Shown here: positions 12,886 to 25,140 of the stretch, one piece after another
Numbering within the stretch: the stretch's first letter is position 1
Layout of the letters: each line of letters opens with the position of its first letter
Source: Eonycteris spelaea
Taxonomy: Eukaryota; Chordata; Mammalia; Chiroptera; Pteropodidae
DNA length: 64,000 nt
Direction: 5' to 3'
Assembly: GCA_003508835.1 (NCBI GenBank)
Contig: PUFA01000070.1
Location: forward strand, 9,003,001 to 9,067,000
The notes under the pieces: model-generated
Told to the model about the DNA's origin: nothing
Databases searched by the model: none
The model's input: only the letters and a program-made list of their open reading frames with translations
Translations under genes and position numbers: made by a program

Positions 12886-14335
12886 TCAGTTGACAGAAAG
12901 AAGTAGGGAGATAAGAAAAGGCTAAGTAAATAGTGGATATTGGGCTAGGGATTTAACTTTGTTTAGCAGGTAATTTATAGTCACTAAAGGTTTTTATACA
13001 AAAACTCAGCACTAGACTGCTGGAATTCTGGAATATTGTTCTAGCAACAGGTATAAATTTACCTGGGGGCAAGGGATAGGGGTGGAGAAGTAAGAAGCAA
13101 GATCATGTGGAATATTTATTATCAAAGTAAATATAATCTATGGAAAGCATAAATTAGTGTAGTAGTGCTAAAAATGAAAAGGAGGGATTAATGTAAAGAC
13201 GTTACCATTAAACTTTAGCCAAGTTAATTTTGTTACTGATAACAGAACTAGCAGTTGTCCCCAGGTAGACCTAAAAGTTCTTAGTCCTCAATTCTACTAA
13301 ATGAGAATTTGACAAAAACTAGATGAAAATGTAGTAAACACACACACACAAAATCTCCCTGTTAGAACTATAAACAATTGTAGTATTGCTTCCCACTTGC
13401 TTCTCTCCTGAGTAAACACTTCTGAAATTTTCTGGTAACTCAAGCTTCTGAAAGGTGAAGATCTCACAAAGCCTATCAATCAGTTGTTCAATGTTTTAAA
13501 ATCGGTTGGGGAAGACAAATCATCCCAAATTAAACTGCAGTCTCTTTTCTTTTTTTCCAAAGGAAATGGTTGTTGATGCTCTGAGGAGTTAAATTATAAT
13601 AACACATGCCAGGAAGATGATGTCAGGGAAGGCGTGGTTAGGCTTTTTACAAGTCTGAAATTCCACTGGTTCCAAACATTTCCCCTTTCAATCTCACCTA
13701 TATTCAAATCTCTCTACTGAGGCAACTCTTTCAAACTTTGAAGAAACAGTGTTGAGATCCTAGAACACTAATCTTTTTTCTTAAGTCTTTTTTTTAATGA
13801 ACCAAGAATAATTGAAGGCCATTAAAGCAGATGTTTTTTTCATGTACATTATTTTGCAGAATCTCTCTTTGAAATTCACATTTTCCCCCTTCTGTGACTA
13901 TTTTAATTCCCGAGGGAAAAAAAAAAAAAAGAATTGATATTCAACACTATATCCTGAGAAAGAATCTGCCCTTCTTAGGCATTATATATTTGTTAATTGA
14001 TTCCCGAATTTACCACCGCCAAAAAAAGAATATGAAAACTTTGCTTGTCATGGGCTCCTCAGGAAACAACTTACCTGATAAATGAAGTATACAAATATTT
14101 TTCAAAATAAAACAGTCCTACTTTTTAAAATCTGGTAAATAAAATTAATACACTTTCAGAAAGCAAGTCGCATCATTTGGTATACGAATAACTTCAAACT
14201 GAGCTCACAGGCAGGCAATTATTTTTATTCCACAAACTAGAAGTGATGACTACAGTAAATTACGATATAAAAATTCTTAGAGTAAGATGTATTATTTCTA
14301 AATTTCTGTATAACATAACGATGGACAATAAAAGC
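12886..14335. other. Unassigned stretch of RBMS2 intron 1
   Basis: No exon or nameable repeat. It contains a short (CA)n at about 13338-13350 and an A-run at about 13917-13930. Confidence 0.5.
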
Positions 14336-14339
14336 AGAT

Positions 14340-16075
14340 GTTTCAAAATTTTAAATTTATTGAGGTAACAATGGTTAATAACATATTATAAATTCCAGGT
14401 GTATAACATTATCATTCAATATCTGTATAGTCTATTGTATGATCACCATCAAAAGTCTAATTTCCTTTTGTTACCATATATTTGACCCCTTTTACCCAAC
14501 CTGTTCTCCTGCTACTCCCTCTCCCTTCTGGTAACCACCCTTCTGTCTGTTTCTACAAGTTTTTGTTTTACTTCGTTTTTCGATTTTGTTTGTTACTTTT
14601 TTGATATTCCACATATGAGTGAAATCATACAGTTTTTGTCCTTTTCTGTCTGACTGAGTTCACTTAGCATAACACCCTCAAGATCCATCCATGATATTGC
14701 AAATGGCAATATTTCATCTTTTTATGGCTGAATACTATTCCATTGTGTATATATCCCACATCTTCTTCATCCATTCATCTATCAATGGACACCTAGGTTG
14801 TTTCTGTATCTTGGCTATTGCAAATAGTGCTGCAATGAAATAGGGGTACATGTATCTTCATGTAAATACTCAGAAGAGAAATTTCTAGATCATATGGTAG
14901 TTGTATTCTTAATCTTTAAAGGAACCTCCAGACTGTTTTCCATAGTGGCTGTACCAATTTACAATCCCACATACAAATTTATAATCCCACCAACACTGTA
15001 TATGTGTTCCCTTTTCTCCATATCCTCATCAACATTTATTGTTTCTTCTCTTTTTGCTAATAGTCATTCTAACAGGTATGAAGTGATAACTCATTATGGT
15101 TTTAATTTGCATTTCCTTAATAGTTAGTGGTGTGGAACATCTTTTCATATGCCTGTTGGCCATCTCTATATGTCTTCCTTGGAAAAATGTATATTCAGAT
15201 CCTCTGCCTGTTTTTTTCACTGGATTTTTTGTTGTTATTGAGTTGTATGAGTTCTTTATATACTTTGGATATTAACCTCTTATTGGAAGTATCATTTGCA
15301 AATACCTTCTCCCGTTTGGTGGGTTGCCTTTTTGTTTTGTTGATGGTTTCTTCTGCTGTGCAGAAACTTTTTAGTTTGATATAGTCCCATTCATTTGCTT
15401 TTGCTTTGCTCCCTTTCTTTTGGACTCAAATTCATAAAACACCACTGTGACCAATGTCCAGAAGCTTAGTGCCTATGTTTTCCTCTATTATCATTCTACT
15501 GTTTCAGCTCTTACAGATAAGTTTTTAATCATTTCGAGTTAATTTTTGTTTGTAGTATAACATAGCGGTCTAGTTTTATTCTTTTGTATGTTGTCCAGTT
15601 TTCCCAACACCATTTATTTTTTTACACATTTTATTTCATTATTGGTTTCAAGTATGCAGTACATTGGTTAGACATTTATATAGTTTATGAAATAATCCAA
15701 CCCCCTGATTACTCTATTGCCCATCTAGCTCTACACATAGTCATTACATTACTGCTGACTACATTCCTGATGCTGTGCTCATCACTTGACCATCTCTCAA
15801 CTACTAATATGTACTTCTTTAACCTCCCAACATCATTTATTGAAGAGACTTTCCTTTCTCCAGTGTATATTCTTGGCTTCTTTATTGTAAATTAGTTGTC
15901 CATATATGTGTGGCTTTATTTCTGGGCTGTCAATTCTGTTCTATTGGTCTGTGTCTGTTTTTCTTTAAAGCAGATATTTAAGTTTATACTTCTCAGAAGT
16001 TTAGTATTCGATTGTCCTTTATTTCAGTTTTTTAAATGTTTCAGACAGCTCAAAGAACTTTATTACATAAACTTG
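14340..16075 (-). mobile_element. LINE-1 relic, 3' part, antisense, with a nested insertion
   Basis: Inverted LINE-1. Plus-strand landmarks are TTATTGAGGTAACAATGGTTAATAACAT (about 14357), CTGAATACTATTCCATTGTGTATAT (about 14727), AACAGGTATGAAGTGATAACTCATTATGG (about 15070), AACCTCTTATTGGAAGTATCA (about 15273) and ATATGTGTGGCTTTATTTCTGGGC (about 15904). It is interrupted at 15619-15825 by a younger insertion with a clear target-site duplication. Dead in all frames. Confidence 0.88.
15619..15825 (-). mobile_element. Nested LINE-mobilised insertion (3' tail), with 16-bp target duplication
   Basis: This 207-bp piece splits the older LINE-1. CCCAACACCATTTATT (15603-15618) and CCCAACATCATTTATT (15826-15841) flank it and match at 15 of 16 bases. 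Removing the insert and one copy gives continuous LINE-1 text. The plus strand begins with a T-run, so the insert lies in minus orientation with an A-tail. A related tail recurs near 30700. I take it to be the 3' end of a bat-lineage LINE-1, but the family name is a guess. Confidence 0.75.
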
Positions 16076-18105
16076 CTCTAATTAAGAAACTAAATTCTTT
16101 ATAGAAATGGCAAATAAACCAGTGTCAAAATTAAAACTTTAACTCGTCATAGAAAAAAGTCTAGTAGGATACATACAATAAACTGCTAAGAGCTATTTTC
16201 CTTGAGGGGTGAGATTTAGATGAAGAATTTCAGGACATGAAGGGAAAACTTGACTTTTAATTTTATATACCTCCTTATGCTTATTTTTTTAATGGGCATG
16301 TCTTACATTTACTCCTAAAAACTAATAAAAGTTATTTTTAAATTTAACCTTGGTTATAAAAATGCACAAATTACACAAGCAAATCCATCCAAAACACTCT
16401 CTCCAAAGGAGAAATGAAAACATTAAGCCCTACATGTCAACACAAAAATAAAGACCAATTAGTAATGCTTTAGTTTAAATATACCCAATCTGTACAAACC
16501 TATATATACATACAAGGAGTCACATATATAGTCACAAAGTTATGTCATCATAACATTCACCTAAATAACCCTAAGAATTCTTGACAAATATATTAGTAAA
16601 TATGTATTTACCCCCATCAATGTTTCCTGAATTTTCTCAGATCTTACAAGTTATCAGGAAGAGATATAAGATTTGAATCCAAATCCATAATCATACATCC
16701 TGTCCCCTATACGATCCTAAATTTAGAAGATGATTAAATGTTTTTTATACTACAAGTGGGAAAGGGAGTAGAGAGCTAAGAGAAGATTTTAGACAGCATT
16801 AAATATGTGAAACCCCTAACAGGAAAAAAAAAACTAATTTCTATAATTCATTTTACCTTATTTTAATGGATTTGGGTAACCTGAGAGACTTAGAGGAAAA
16901 ATTAGGAAGAAACTTTCACACAGTACTATATAGTACTATACTATATAGGATTTGAAACGAATAAAGACAGATGAAATATCCCTCTTTCAAAATAATATAT
17001 CCATATATGTGTATATATAATGTTACAGATAACCAACAAATATATGTGGACCATTTTTTCTTAAGGATATAAACAGAATGAATACCATATAAACACCCAT
17101 AAACTAAGTGTTTTGGTATAAACTTTACCCACTGCCTTGATCAGATACTTTGTTTAAACCTATCTGTAATTGTCTTTTTAGGTATATGACAAAGCAGCAG
17201 GAATCTTTCCCCACCCTCCAACATTCTATCAAATGATCAAAAGATCCCTAAACATCTATGGTAACTTTTTTCTTCAAAGAACAGCAACACCAAGAACATA
17301 AAGGGTCTTTCTGTTACAGCATGAAGTTCCTCTCAATCATCAATCACTATGTGCCCAGAAATGCCAAGAAACTGTCAAGGATACTCCCTGGCAAATGTCC
17401 ACCTCTCCCCAGACTGCCCATGTACCCAAGCATAGCACAACTCTCTAGCAGCCTCAGGTTAATCCTAAAGACTCCAAGGATCTCAGCTGATCCTGGCTAT
17501 CTGCAGATCTTGAAGCACCAGCTCAGCAGCAAAACCCAAAGATCCATAGAGCTTTCCACCTTAATCCCAAAGCATGTCTTCTCTTAAGACTCCTTCCCTT
17601 AGGGTTCGGTGGGGTAGGGTCTCTACCTAGTCTAAAAGAGTATACCAAGTTCTTGATGAAGCTGTTGTGATTTCCCTGACTATATTTCTGCTACCTGATA
17701 ATGCTGGTGGGATGGGTAGAAAGGAAGGTGGGGTGGGGGCAAATGGAAACTTTAATCAAAAAGATTAGGGGGTGGGCTGGGTGCCAGGGTCTGAGATTAC
17801 ATATTATCACTGTGGAGTTTGGGTATATCAGCAGGAAGTCAAACTAACTTCATTTCACAAAGATACAAATTTACAAGCTTGAATTATTTTTAATTCTCCT
17901 GCTTTCTCGGGCCTCGTGCACAAAGACTAAATTCCTGGAACTTCAGAACCAGGTGAGAAAAAATATCGAAAGTGGTGGAAAAGGGAGAGGTGCTGGGATG
18001 AGAAAGGAATCCCTCTCTCGTCTTAAGGAGAATGTTAAAAGCAAGGGCACTCCCGGATCCCCAGAAAAGGAAGTAGCTGAATTCCAAAAAAGCACTTTTC
18101 CCTAC
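16076..18105. other. RBMS2 intron 1, first 2 kb, no repeat named
   Basis: Relatively repeat-poor sequence just downstream of RBMS2 exon 1 (transcription runs leftwards). No further exon is recognised. An open frame at 17258-17587 has no known domain. Confidence 0.5.
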
Positions 18106-18171
18106 CTTCTTGTTGTTCTTGTTATAGCCAAAAGTCGAAATCCCAGGTCTGGAAGTCACTGATAGCAGCAT
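18106..18171 (-). CDS. RBMS2: RBMS2 first coding exon (22 codons, partial gene)
   Basis: The minus-strand ATG at 18171-18169 opens a frame reading MLLSVTSRPGISTFGYNKNN then KK, the N terminus of RBMS2 as I know it from human (one K/R difference). The frame reaches a GTAGGG splice donor at 18105-18100. RBMS2 belongs to the RBMS/Scr family (c-myc single-strand binding proteins) with two RRM domains; both would be encoded by exons left of this window. No exon 2 is seen in bases 1-18105, so intron 1 is at least 18.1 kb. The same frame stays open upstream to about 18402 but has no ATG there, so the family-conserved ATG is chosen. GLS2 is divergently transcribed about 18 kb away. Confidence 0.9.
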
Positions 18172-18372
18172 TTTCTCTTTAATATTAGGGAGTTGAGAGA
18201 AAGAAGAGGGACAGGGAGGGGGAAAGAGAGAGGGAAAAGGAGGGGGAAAGAGGGAGAAGGAGAGGGAGAAAGAGAGGGAGAGGGAGTGAGAGAGAGAGGA
18301 GGGAGAAAGTAGGGGGATGAGAAGGGGGAGAAAAGGAGCCCGAGGGAGAGAGATTGGGGGGGGGGGGTTAAA
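18172..18372 (-). promoter_or_regulatory. Polypyrimidine 5' UTR / purine-rich mirror tract of RBMS2
   Basis: On the plus strand about 18190-18370 is almost pure G/A (GGGAGAGGGAGAAAGAGAGG-type runs), ending in ten or more G at about 18357-18367. If transcribed, the RBMS2 leader would be almost entirely C/U. Such homopurine-homopyrimidine tracts can form triplex DNA in principle. The start site is not fixed by the sequence, so the tract may be leader or core promoter. Confidence 0.6.
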
Positions 18373-18393
18373 GAATGAGCTAGGGCTGCTTGT

Positions 18394-18401
18394 TGACGTC
18401 A
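18394..18401. promoter_or_regulatory. Palindromic CRE (TGACGTCA) upstream of RBMS2
   Basis: A perfect 8-bp CREB/ATF site lies about 223 bp upstream of the RBMS2 ATG, at the outer edge of the polypyrimidine tract. This suits a proximal promoter element. Function is inferred from position only. Confidence 0.55.
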
Positions 18402-18742
18402 CTGAGAGAAGTTAACCCAGAGTCTGAATGAGGCACTTCCACTGGGTCCTAATGCCCAAGATGTTATTATTTTTTTTCCAAACCCCCACAGGCTCAGCAG
18501 TTAAGGCAAAAAGAAAAGTTTTTAGGTATACCCCTTTCAACTCCATCCTCTTTTCCTCTGTGAACAAGTTCAGATTCTCATGAAAAGGCAATGAGGATTT
18601 TTTTTCTCTTAGATGTCAGCTATAAGAAGATTTCAAGCTTGATTTTACAGGGGCCACTTGGATATTGCCTTAGAGAACATGTGAAGAAAAACCATACTGA
18701 GAAAGAATATGTGAAATGAGCTAGCTCAGGACTTCTCCCCGC

Positions 18743-18751
18743 CACACACAC

Positions 18752-18793
<42 letters not shown>
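18743..18793 (+). repeat. (CA)n microsatellite
   Basis: About 25 CA units with one CG interruption. Confidence 0.95.
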
Positions 18794-18795
<2 letters not shown>

Positions 18796-20125
18796 TACAT
18801 TTACAGTGATATTAATACGAGAAGAAAGAACACAGAAGTACAGAGACAAGCAAAACAGAGTATGGGAAATGAATAGTTTCAGACTCTTGCACAGTTCTAT
18901 TCCCCTTGGGTCATGCTAATGGACTGATGCCTCTCACTCCTTTTCAGATTCCCTTGAGTAGGACTTCATACTTAGGAAGGAATTATCAAACTGGACTATC
19001 ATAAAATTTGATACCTCGTAGTTTCTTTTTTCCTCCATCTTCCTTGAGATATAATTGCAGAGCGGTTTCTTCAACAACTGTAAGCTATCTTATTTGACTC
19101 TATCCCACTATTTCCTAGTCTTCAAGGCCCATAAGTATGAAAAAAAAATTAGTTACTCACCAAAGCTGGAATTTATGCCCAAACTGAAGTTCACCAGAGT
19201 TGAGATGTTTGCTTCAAGTTGTGTCTCAACTGTAGAAAAAAATAACTATTTAAAAAGTATATGCTCACAAAGAAGAAAAATACAAACTTCTTAGAAAAGG
19301 AGAATGTAAACTCAGACTTAAGAACCTAACACAGTTACAACAACACTCACCTCTGATAGTTTCAAAAAACAGTCATGTAGAAGTAGCCTTAATGAGAAAA
19401 CAAACCTGTTGGAAACCAGAAAGTTTTTTAATGATATCCAGTAACTCCTACCAATCCAAGTGGAACAAGGATTTAGAATGAAAGTCTTCAAATTCCTTTG
19501 TAAGGCCACTTTGCTGTCATCATGGATGTTCTCTTAAGACATAAATTAACCCAGTCTGCTTTGCCACGAGAAACATGAAGTCCAAACCCTCCCTTAAATG
19601 AAGTCCCAGTTTCTATTCTAATTTTCCTGTCACTTTTTTGCTATGATAATAGGACAGATAGTACTAACATTCTGCAAAGTAAATACACACATACCATATC
19701 CCTAATCTCTAACTTTCATTTCCAATAGGACAGGAAGTTCCTGCTCAGCTCAGGGACACAGGAAGGGTGGGAACAGCTTCAATGTGGGAATTGCAACACA
19801 GATTGGAAGCACAGTAGCCAAATGCAGTAAATAAATAAAGACTTCTCTCAGTGATACCATATTTTTCTAAGTGCCTTTTCTACCCTCAGAGATTCTCATT
19901 CATTATATACCACATTATCCTTGCCATTTAGGCACTTATTTTATGTCTTCTCCCTTAGCTTAATTATGTGGTACAAAAACCTTAATCTTTAAGGCCTGAT
20001 TTACAATGGTATTTATAATGGCAGTCAATCTAACTTAATTTTTTTTTTAAATTCTAATATTCTCAATGTGTTCTCCTACTGCATTTCTTAATGCTCAATG
20101 ATATCTTAGAATTTAAAATAGTTAA
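18794..20125. other. Intergenic, nothing assigned
   Basis: Upstream flank of RBMS2. No exon or repeat I can name. Confidence 0.5.
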
Positions 20126-20129
20126 AACT

Positions 20130-20289
20130 ATGAGTTTCAGAGAGAAGCAGACATGAGTTCAGATCCTGGCACCAGTTAGTCATCATTTATGTGACTTTGG
20201 GCCAAGTTATTTAACATTTCTAATTCACTCATTTGCAAAATGGAGATAATACCTACTTTATTTGTTTTTAGAATCAATTCTAAGTTCTT
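20130..20289 (+). repeat. MIR SINE, left half (split)
   Basis: GACATGAGTTCAGATCCTGGCACC, then GTGACTTTGGGCCAAGTTATTTAAC and TTCACTCATTTGCAAAATGGAGATAAT form a clear MIR. It is interrupted by the insertion at about 20290-20429 and resumes at about 20430. Confidence 0.8.
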
Positions 20290-20429
20290 ATTAAGGAGAT
20301 TTGACTTTGGATAGTGAATATACAATGCAACATACAGGGGATATATTATAGAAGTATACACTTGAAATCTATATAATTTTGTTAACCAATGTAACCCAAA
20401 AATTTTTAATAAAAATAACTCAAAAAAAA
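20290..20429 (+). mobile_element. LINE 3'-tail insertion with A-tail and 11-bp target duplication
   Basis: A 140-bp segment ends in TTAATAAAAATAACTC plus an A-run. TCTAAGTTCTT flanks it on both sides (about 20279-20289 and 20431-20441). It resembles the 3' end of bat LINE-1 elements (CACTTGAAATCTATATAATTTTGTTAACCAATG). The orientation and A-tail fit target-primed retrotransposition into an old SINE. Confidence 0.7.
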
Positions 20430-20650
20430 AATCTAAGTTCTTGTTCAGTCCTGTCACAAAAGCTGAGTGACACTGGGAAAAATACTACACGTATCTGAAC
20501 CTTACTTTCCTTATCTGTAAAACAGAGTAAGTAAACAGTATCTACTTCCTAAAATCGTAGTGAAATGAAATAAGGCAATGTATATAAAGCCCTTAAGAAA
20601 GTGCCTGGCACTTACACACTTAGTAGATGTTAGCACCATTATTTAATTAC
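20430..20650 (+). repeat. MIR SINE, second part
   Basis: GAACCTTACTTTCCTTATCTGTAAAACAG, then ATAAAGCCCTTAAGAAAGTGCCTGGCAC and TTAGTAGATGTTAGCACC. It is either the continuation of the split MIR or an adjacent second MIR, because the checkpoint phrase on the Ts and TGTAAAA motif appears in both halves. Confidence 0.7.
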
Positions 20651-23330
20651 TCTGCTTTCCCAGTATGTACCCCTCTGGGTATTGTATAACCTAGATTTGA
20701 TGATCTGAAGTGAACATTTTGAAAAACTAGCATCTTAGTTACATTCAAAAGATTGTACAAGGACTAGGCAGGCTAAACTTTATAACTGGAAATACTGAAT
20801 AAGAAGTTCCAGGAATCACCCAGTCCAATTTCTTCTCTTTGGAAATTCTTTCCATAACTTTCAGTCTCCTGGAATTGGTAGACCATCTATTATCTGTAGA
20901 AAAAAAGGAAGCAAAATAATACACAGAGCCAATACACACTAGAAACAAGACGCTCCAGCTCCCATTTCTCTAGAGTCCTACTACTCTAAGAACTAGAAAT
21001 AGATGTAGAAAAAAATGTAGGATTTTTATGCATCCTAAGATTTAATGCCATTTCTCTACTCTAAAAGTAGATAGTATCAGACAAACGAGAGATAAAGAAG
21101 GATCTGTTAAATAAATTCTATGTTACTTGAAATAATACAAAAACCTAGGGTTTTATAGTCTGTCTAATAAATTTCGGGCCATAGAAGTAAAATGATCCAG
21201 ATTTGTGAATTGATGCCAAAAAGTTAATTATATCAAAGAGCACCAACAAGTCTGGAAACCACATCCTTTATTCTAGCAAGTACATTTTTATAGTTGGTTA
21301 TGGAATTTTGTGGAAGTGATAGAGAAGGTAATGGAGTTCTTTGGTTAGATTCAGGAAGTATATGAGAGGAGGGAGATCCTATTTCTTCTCGTGTGTTTAC
21401 TTTGCCATTCCCCTACCCATTTGCTTTGCCCATTATAGTTGCCCACATTTTTCTAGATTTTAGTCAATGCCTCTCAAATACTTGGTTCTAACCACTCAAG
21501 TGTTGTTATGAGGTGAAAAAGTAAAATAAGTTATTTGGAACTTCTCTTGGAAAGAGACATTTGCACCTTTGAATTCAATATAGACTGGTTTGTGATTTCT
21601 CCAGAAAAAAACAATACTTTTAAATAAGTGCCTCAGGTAAGGGAGTTGGCTAGATCAACCGTGATCTGTATGTTGAAAGATGTTTGCATGCCACTATTGA
21701 CCCCTTCGTATCAGGGTGTAGAACTCAAAAGAATGTACTACCTGCAGATATGCTAGACTCTAGGCAGACTTTCAACTAGAGCCAGGGTGATGTGGTACAT
21801 GTGTCTGAAAGCAGTGAGGCACGGCCAGTTTGCTAGTGAAGCTCTGAATGTGATCCAGAGACCCCAACAAGGTTTATTAGGAACAAGGACACTTGTTTTT
21901 CCAGCTGTTAATATTCTCTGTGGATTATCTTTCCTCCCACTGATTAACTTGTATGTCCAGAAGACTAAATAATAGTGAATTTATTTCATGGTAAAGAGAT
22001 GAGGTAATGCCTTAGGAAGAAATGAAAAAAAGAGTATATTTAACACATCAGCTTCCTAAAGCAAAAACAAAACAAAACAAAACAAAACCAAAAAAACTTA
22101 AGGAACTGCATCAAACAACAATGACAAAATTGGTCTAAGACAAGAAATTGGGAAAGTTTGGCCTCTCAACTCTTGACTTAACTCACTGAAAACAGGAAAA
22201 AAGACAGACAGCTCTGAAGAATTCTTTATTTCACACCCTAAATATCAGTGCTAATAGTATGCTCTCCTTTCCTATAGCAACAGATACTTTGGACAAAAAT
22301 TATAGGGAACATCCTAACAAAATCTTCAAGTAGACTTGTCCTTTCCCAGACATTAAAGAAAAATAGGAATCAAACTATATAGAGTCATTGGGCCAGAAAA
22401 CTAGCATAAGGTACAAAGAAAGAACTAAACAGGATTCTATGCATATCCAGAATGGACTGCATTGATTATATGGTAATATCATATTCTCTAAATATATGTT
22501 CCCTTCATATCTGAGACATTAATTTTTCTTGGCCTCAGCTATTCCTAAAATAAATAATTCAGATGATCCTAATAGGGCCCACAATGGAATTCGACAATTA
22601 GATTGAACCAAATTAAATGGCTGTTTCTATAGGTCAAATATGATCTTTTCAAATGGTCAAATATTGGCAATTTCATATGGTTAAATCTAACACTGCAAAA
22701 AGTGTGAGACTGTGGGGATAATAATGAGTCAGAACACTGATTAATTAGATATTTATTTCCTTTCCTCTTTCCTCTGTCATTTTCAGATAAAAAAACAAAA
22801 CTCAGAGGTAAACTTACTTGTACAAAGTCACGGGGTCATGGGGGTCGAATAATGGCATAACTGACACCAGAATCCAGACTTGCTGACTCTCGATTCAGCA
22901 TCCTTCTCATATCAACCTGATTTGACTGTAAAATTAAAAATTCCAATAAATATACATTTTGGGGTCAGAAGTAATAAAGGAAAAACTCTAGGATTCCAGA
23001 GGTGAAAGTTCTACTATTTTCTTCAAACCAGCTCTTTAACTCAAATTAACAATGATACCTAATGTTGTACCTTAGGTAGAATCCTGAACACTTAATTAGC
23101 AGCACTTCCCAACAATTGTAGTTTTCTATAAATCATCTTGCTTGCATTATACCTAAGGTTTGATTTACTGTATATAGAAGGGAATTTCCTTGAATTCTGC
23201 TTTCTTTCTGGGGATAATTTGTACCATATCCTGAATCTCTTAGATAAAACATAAGATTTGAATATAAGAAACATTTTCTAAAATGTCAATATTCATTATT
23301 TATAATGCCACTAGTCACTAGCAGGTTTTA
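20651..23330. other. Intergenic, mostly unassigned
   Basis: No exon, RNA gene or nameable repeat apart from a short (AAAAC)n at 22063-22090. Short open frames here show no domain. Confidence 0.45.
22063..22090 (+). repeat. (AAAAC)n short tandem repeat
   Basis: About five units of AAAAC followed by A-rich sequence. Confidence 0.8.
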
Positions 23331-23334
23331 CTAA

Positions 23335-23465
23335 AAGCATAAGCTTGATGAGGACAGGGACTGTGACTATTTTGTATATACTATTATATTCCTAGCATTT
23401 AACATTACCTGACTTATTTAAAATTTGAAAATATTTCATCCATGAACAAATGAATGGATGGAATA
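23335..23465 (+). repeat. LINE-2 3' end
   Basis: GCTTGATGAGGACAGGGACTGTGACTATTTTG and the terminal CATGAACAAATGAATGG mark the 3' end of an L2 element. Confidence 0.7.
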
Positions 23466-23744
23466 TCTCAAACACTAAATTTACATCTGAAAAGATATTA
23501 CTCACTAAAAAACACTGGAAATATTGTTAGACAGTGGTAGAATGGCACATTAAGACATTTATGAGCTTTTTCCTTTGTATTTACAATACATTTTATTTTC
23601 CTTTTATAACTTATTTTTGTGTCTTTAGGAAATCAGAGAGCTTGAATTTACTTGTGTCTCTCATCTGTGTGCTAGATAAAACTATGCCCCTATTATGTCA
23701 TTAAAAAGACACCAACTCAAAAGGTCCATTATAAATTTGTATTC

Positions 23745-23915
23745 CCATAGTATTTTGTACAAAATTTTTGTAGGTTATCAATTCTGTTTGACTGCCCTAT
23801 CTCTTGCATCCAGATTGTGAGCTCCTAGGAAGCAAACACCAACTTTACTAATCTTTTTATGTTTAACACCTAAACATAGTCTATGCTCAAGAATGTTAGC
23901 TGAAAGAATACAATT
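23745..23915 (+). repeat. LINE-2-like 3' fragment
   Basis: GATTGTGAGCTCCTAGGAAGC, AACACCTAAACATAGTC and GAATGTTAGCTGAAAG follow the L2 3'-end order, but divergence is high. Confidence 0.5.
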
Positions 23916-24234
23916 TTCACTCCAAGTTATCTCCAACCAGAAAGTGAATTTCCAATGAATATTAAGAGAATACTGCCACCTCTTGGGTAATATAGGTCAT
24001 GCATTCCTTAGCAAATACCAGGAAAACTAAGCACAGAATTTGTACACAGGTAGATCAAAAGTTTGAAATTTAAACCTAGCTCTAGCACGTACTGTGTTAA
24101 ACTGGAAAATCTCAATCTTTTAAAATGTCAGTTTCCCTTTCTACAAAATGGGAATAGTACCTGTCCTGTCTCTCAGGCATTATCAGGTGTGGGGAGAAAA
24201 AAATTTTTCTACCCTCCTAAGTTTTTATCAGCTG

Positions 24235-24665
24235 GTCTAATAATTAAATCGACATGAGATAGATTAATAAGAGAAAACCAAATTGAATAGATGCATATAC
24301 ATGGGAACTCCACGTACAAGAGGTTCAAAGACAGGGAAAATGAAGTATATTTGACATTCTGAGCTAAGGATCACCTTGGACCTTCAGAGGGGAGGAGGGT
24401 CATTGCAGGATGATAAGAGGAGCAGATGTTCAGTAATTAGAAGTTTGCCCTATAGATTGATAATAAAGAGTTATTTCTGGGGATAACTCTTATTATCAGC
24501 AAGGCCCCTAATTTAAGTTAAGAGAGAGGTAAAAGTTTCTTGTGAGCCTTCAGGGTCTTGATTGCCTTCAGCTGACAATAATTCACATACAGAAATAGCA
24601 CATTTTGAAGAGCCCTGTTCTGAACCTCTATATAGGACAGTCAAATCAGATGACTATTAAAAGTA
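24235..24665. repeat. Dispersed repeat, family not named
   Basis: TCTAATAATTAAATCGACATGAGATAGATTAATAAGAG and GAACTCCACGTACAAGAGG read like a known mammalian interspersed repeat (I recall similar text), but I cannot name it with confidence. Confidence 0.35.
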
Positions 24666-24869
24666 CTTTGTCTATTATAAAGCATTTTACAAAAATGAGA
24701 TGCTATTCATCTTATTCCTTAGGATAAACAGCCTGCAGCTTGAGAGTCAGAACAAATTCATCAAATTTTAGATGGCTGATGGTAAATTTCTTTCTCTATA
24801 TGTTAATGCAGGCTATCACCAACTTATTAAAATGTGCCATTGAATATAAACATATGCTAAGATAAAACT

Positions 24870-25140
24870 ACACCAATTTCTCACCTACCAGACTGGCAAA
24901 AATCTAAAAGCTTGACAATAAACTATTGGAGAAACTGTTAGAAAAGAACTTTTATATATTGTTTGTGGAAATGCAAAATAGCATAACTCCTTCCATTCTA
25001 TCTAGCAAAATTACATATGATTTTACCTTTCAACTTAACAGTTCTACTTCTAGGAAATATATCCCAGAGATACAATGGTAAAAATAAGAAAAGACAATAT
25101 GTGCAAGGCATATTCATTACCAATAAGTAAGGAAGCTATC
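24870..25140 (+). mobile_element. Old LINE-1 3' fragment
   Basis: CTCACCTACCAGACTGGCAAAAAT, TTGTTTGTGGAAATGCAAAATAGCA and TTCTACTTCTAGGAAATATATCCCAGAGA are LINE-1 ORF2/3' text of an old subfamily in sense orientation. Confidence 0.7.

Noticed and set aside
17890..18402. 170-codon minus-strand frame as one protein
   Set aside because: Only codons from 18171 down to 18106 are the real RBMS2 exon. The upstream part has no ATG and the downstream part is past a splice donor.
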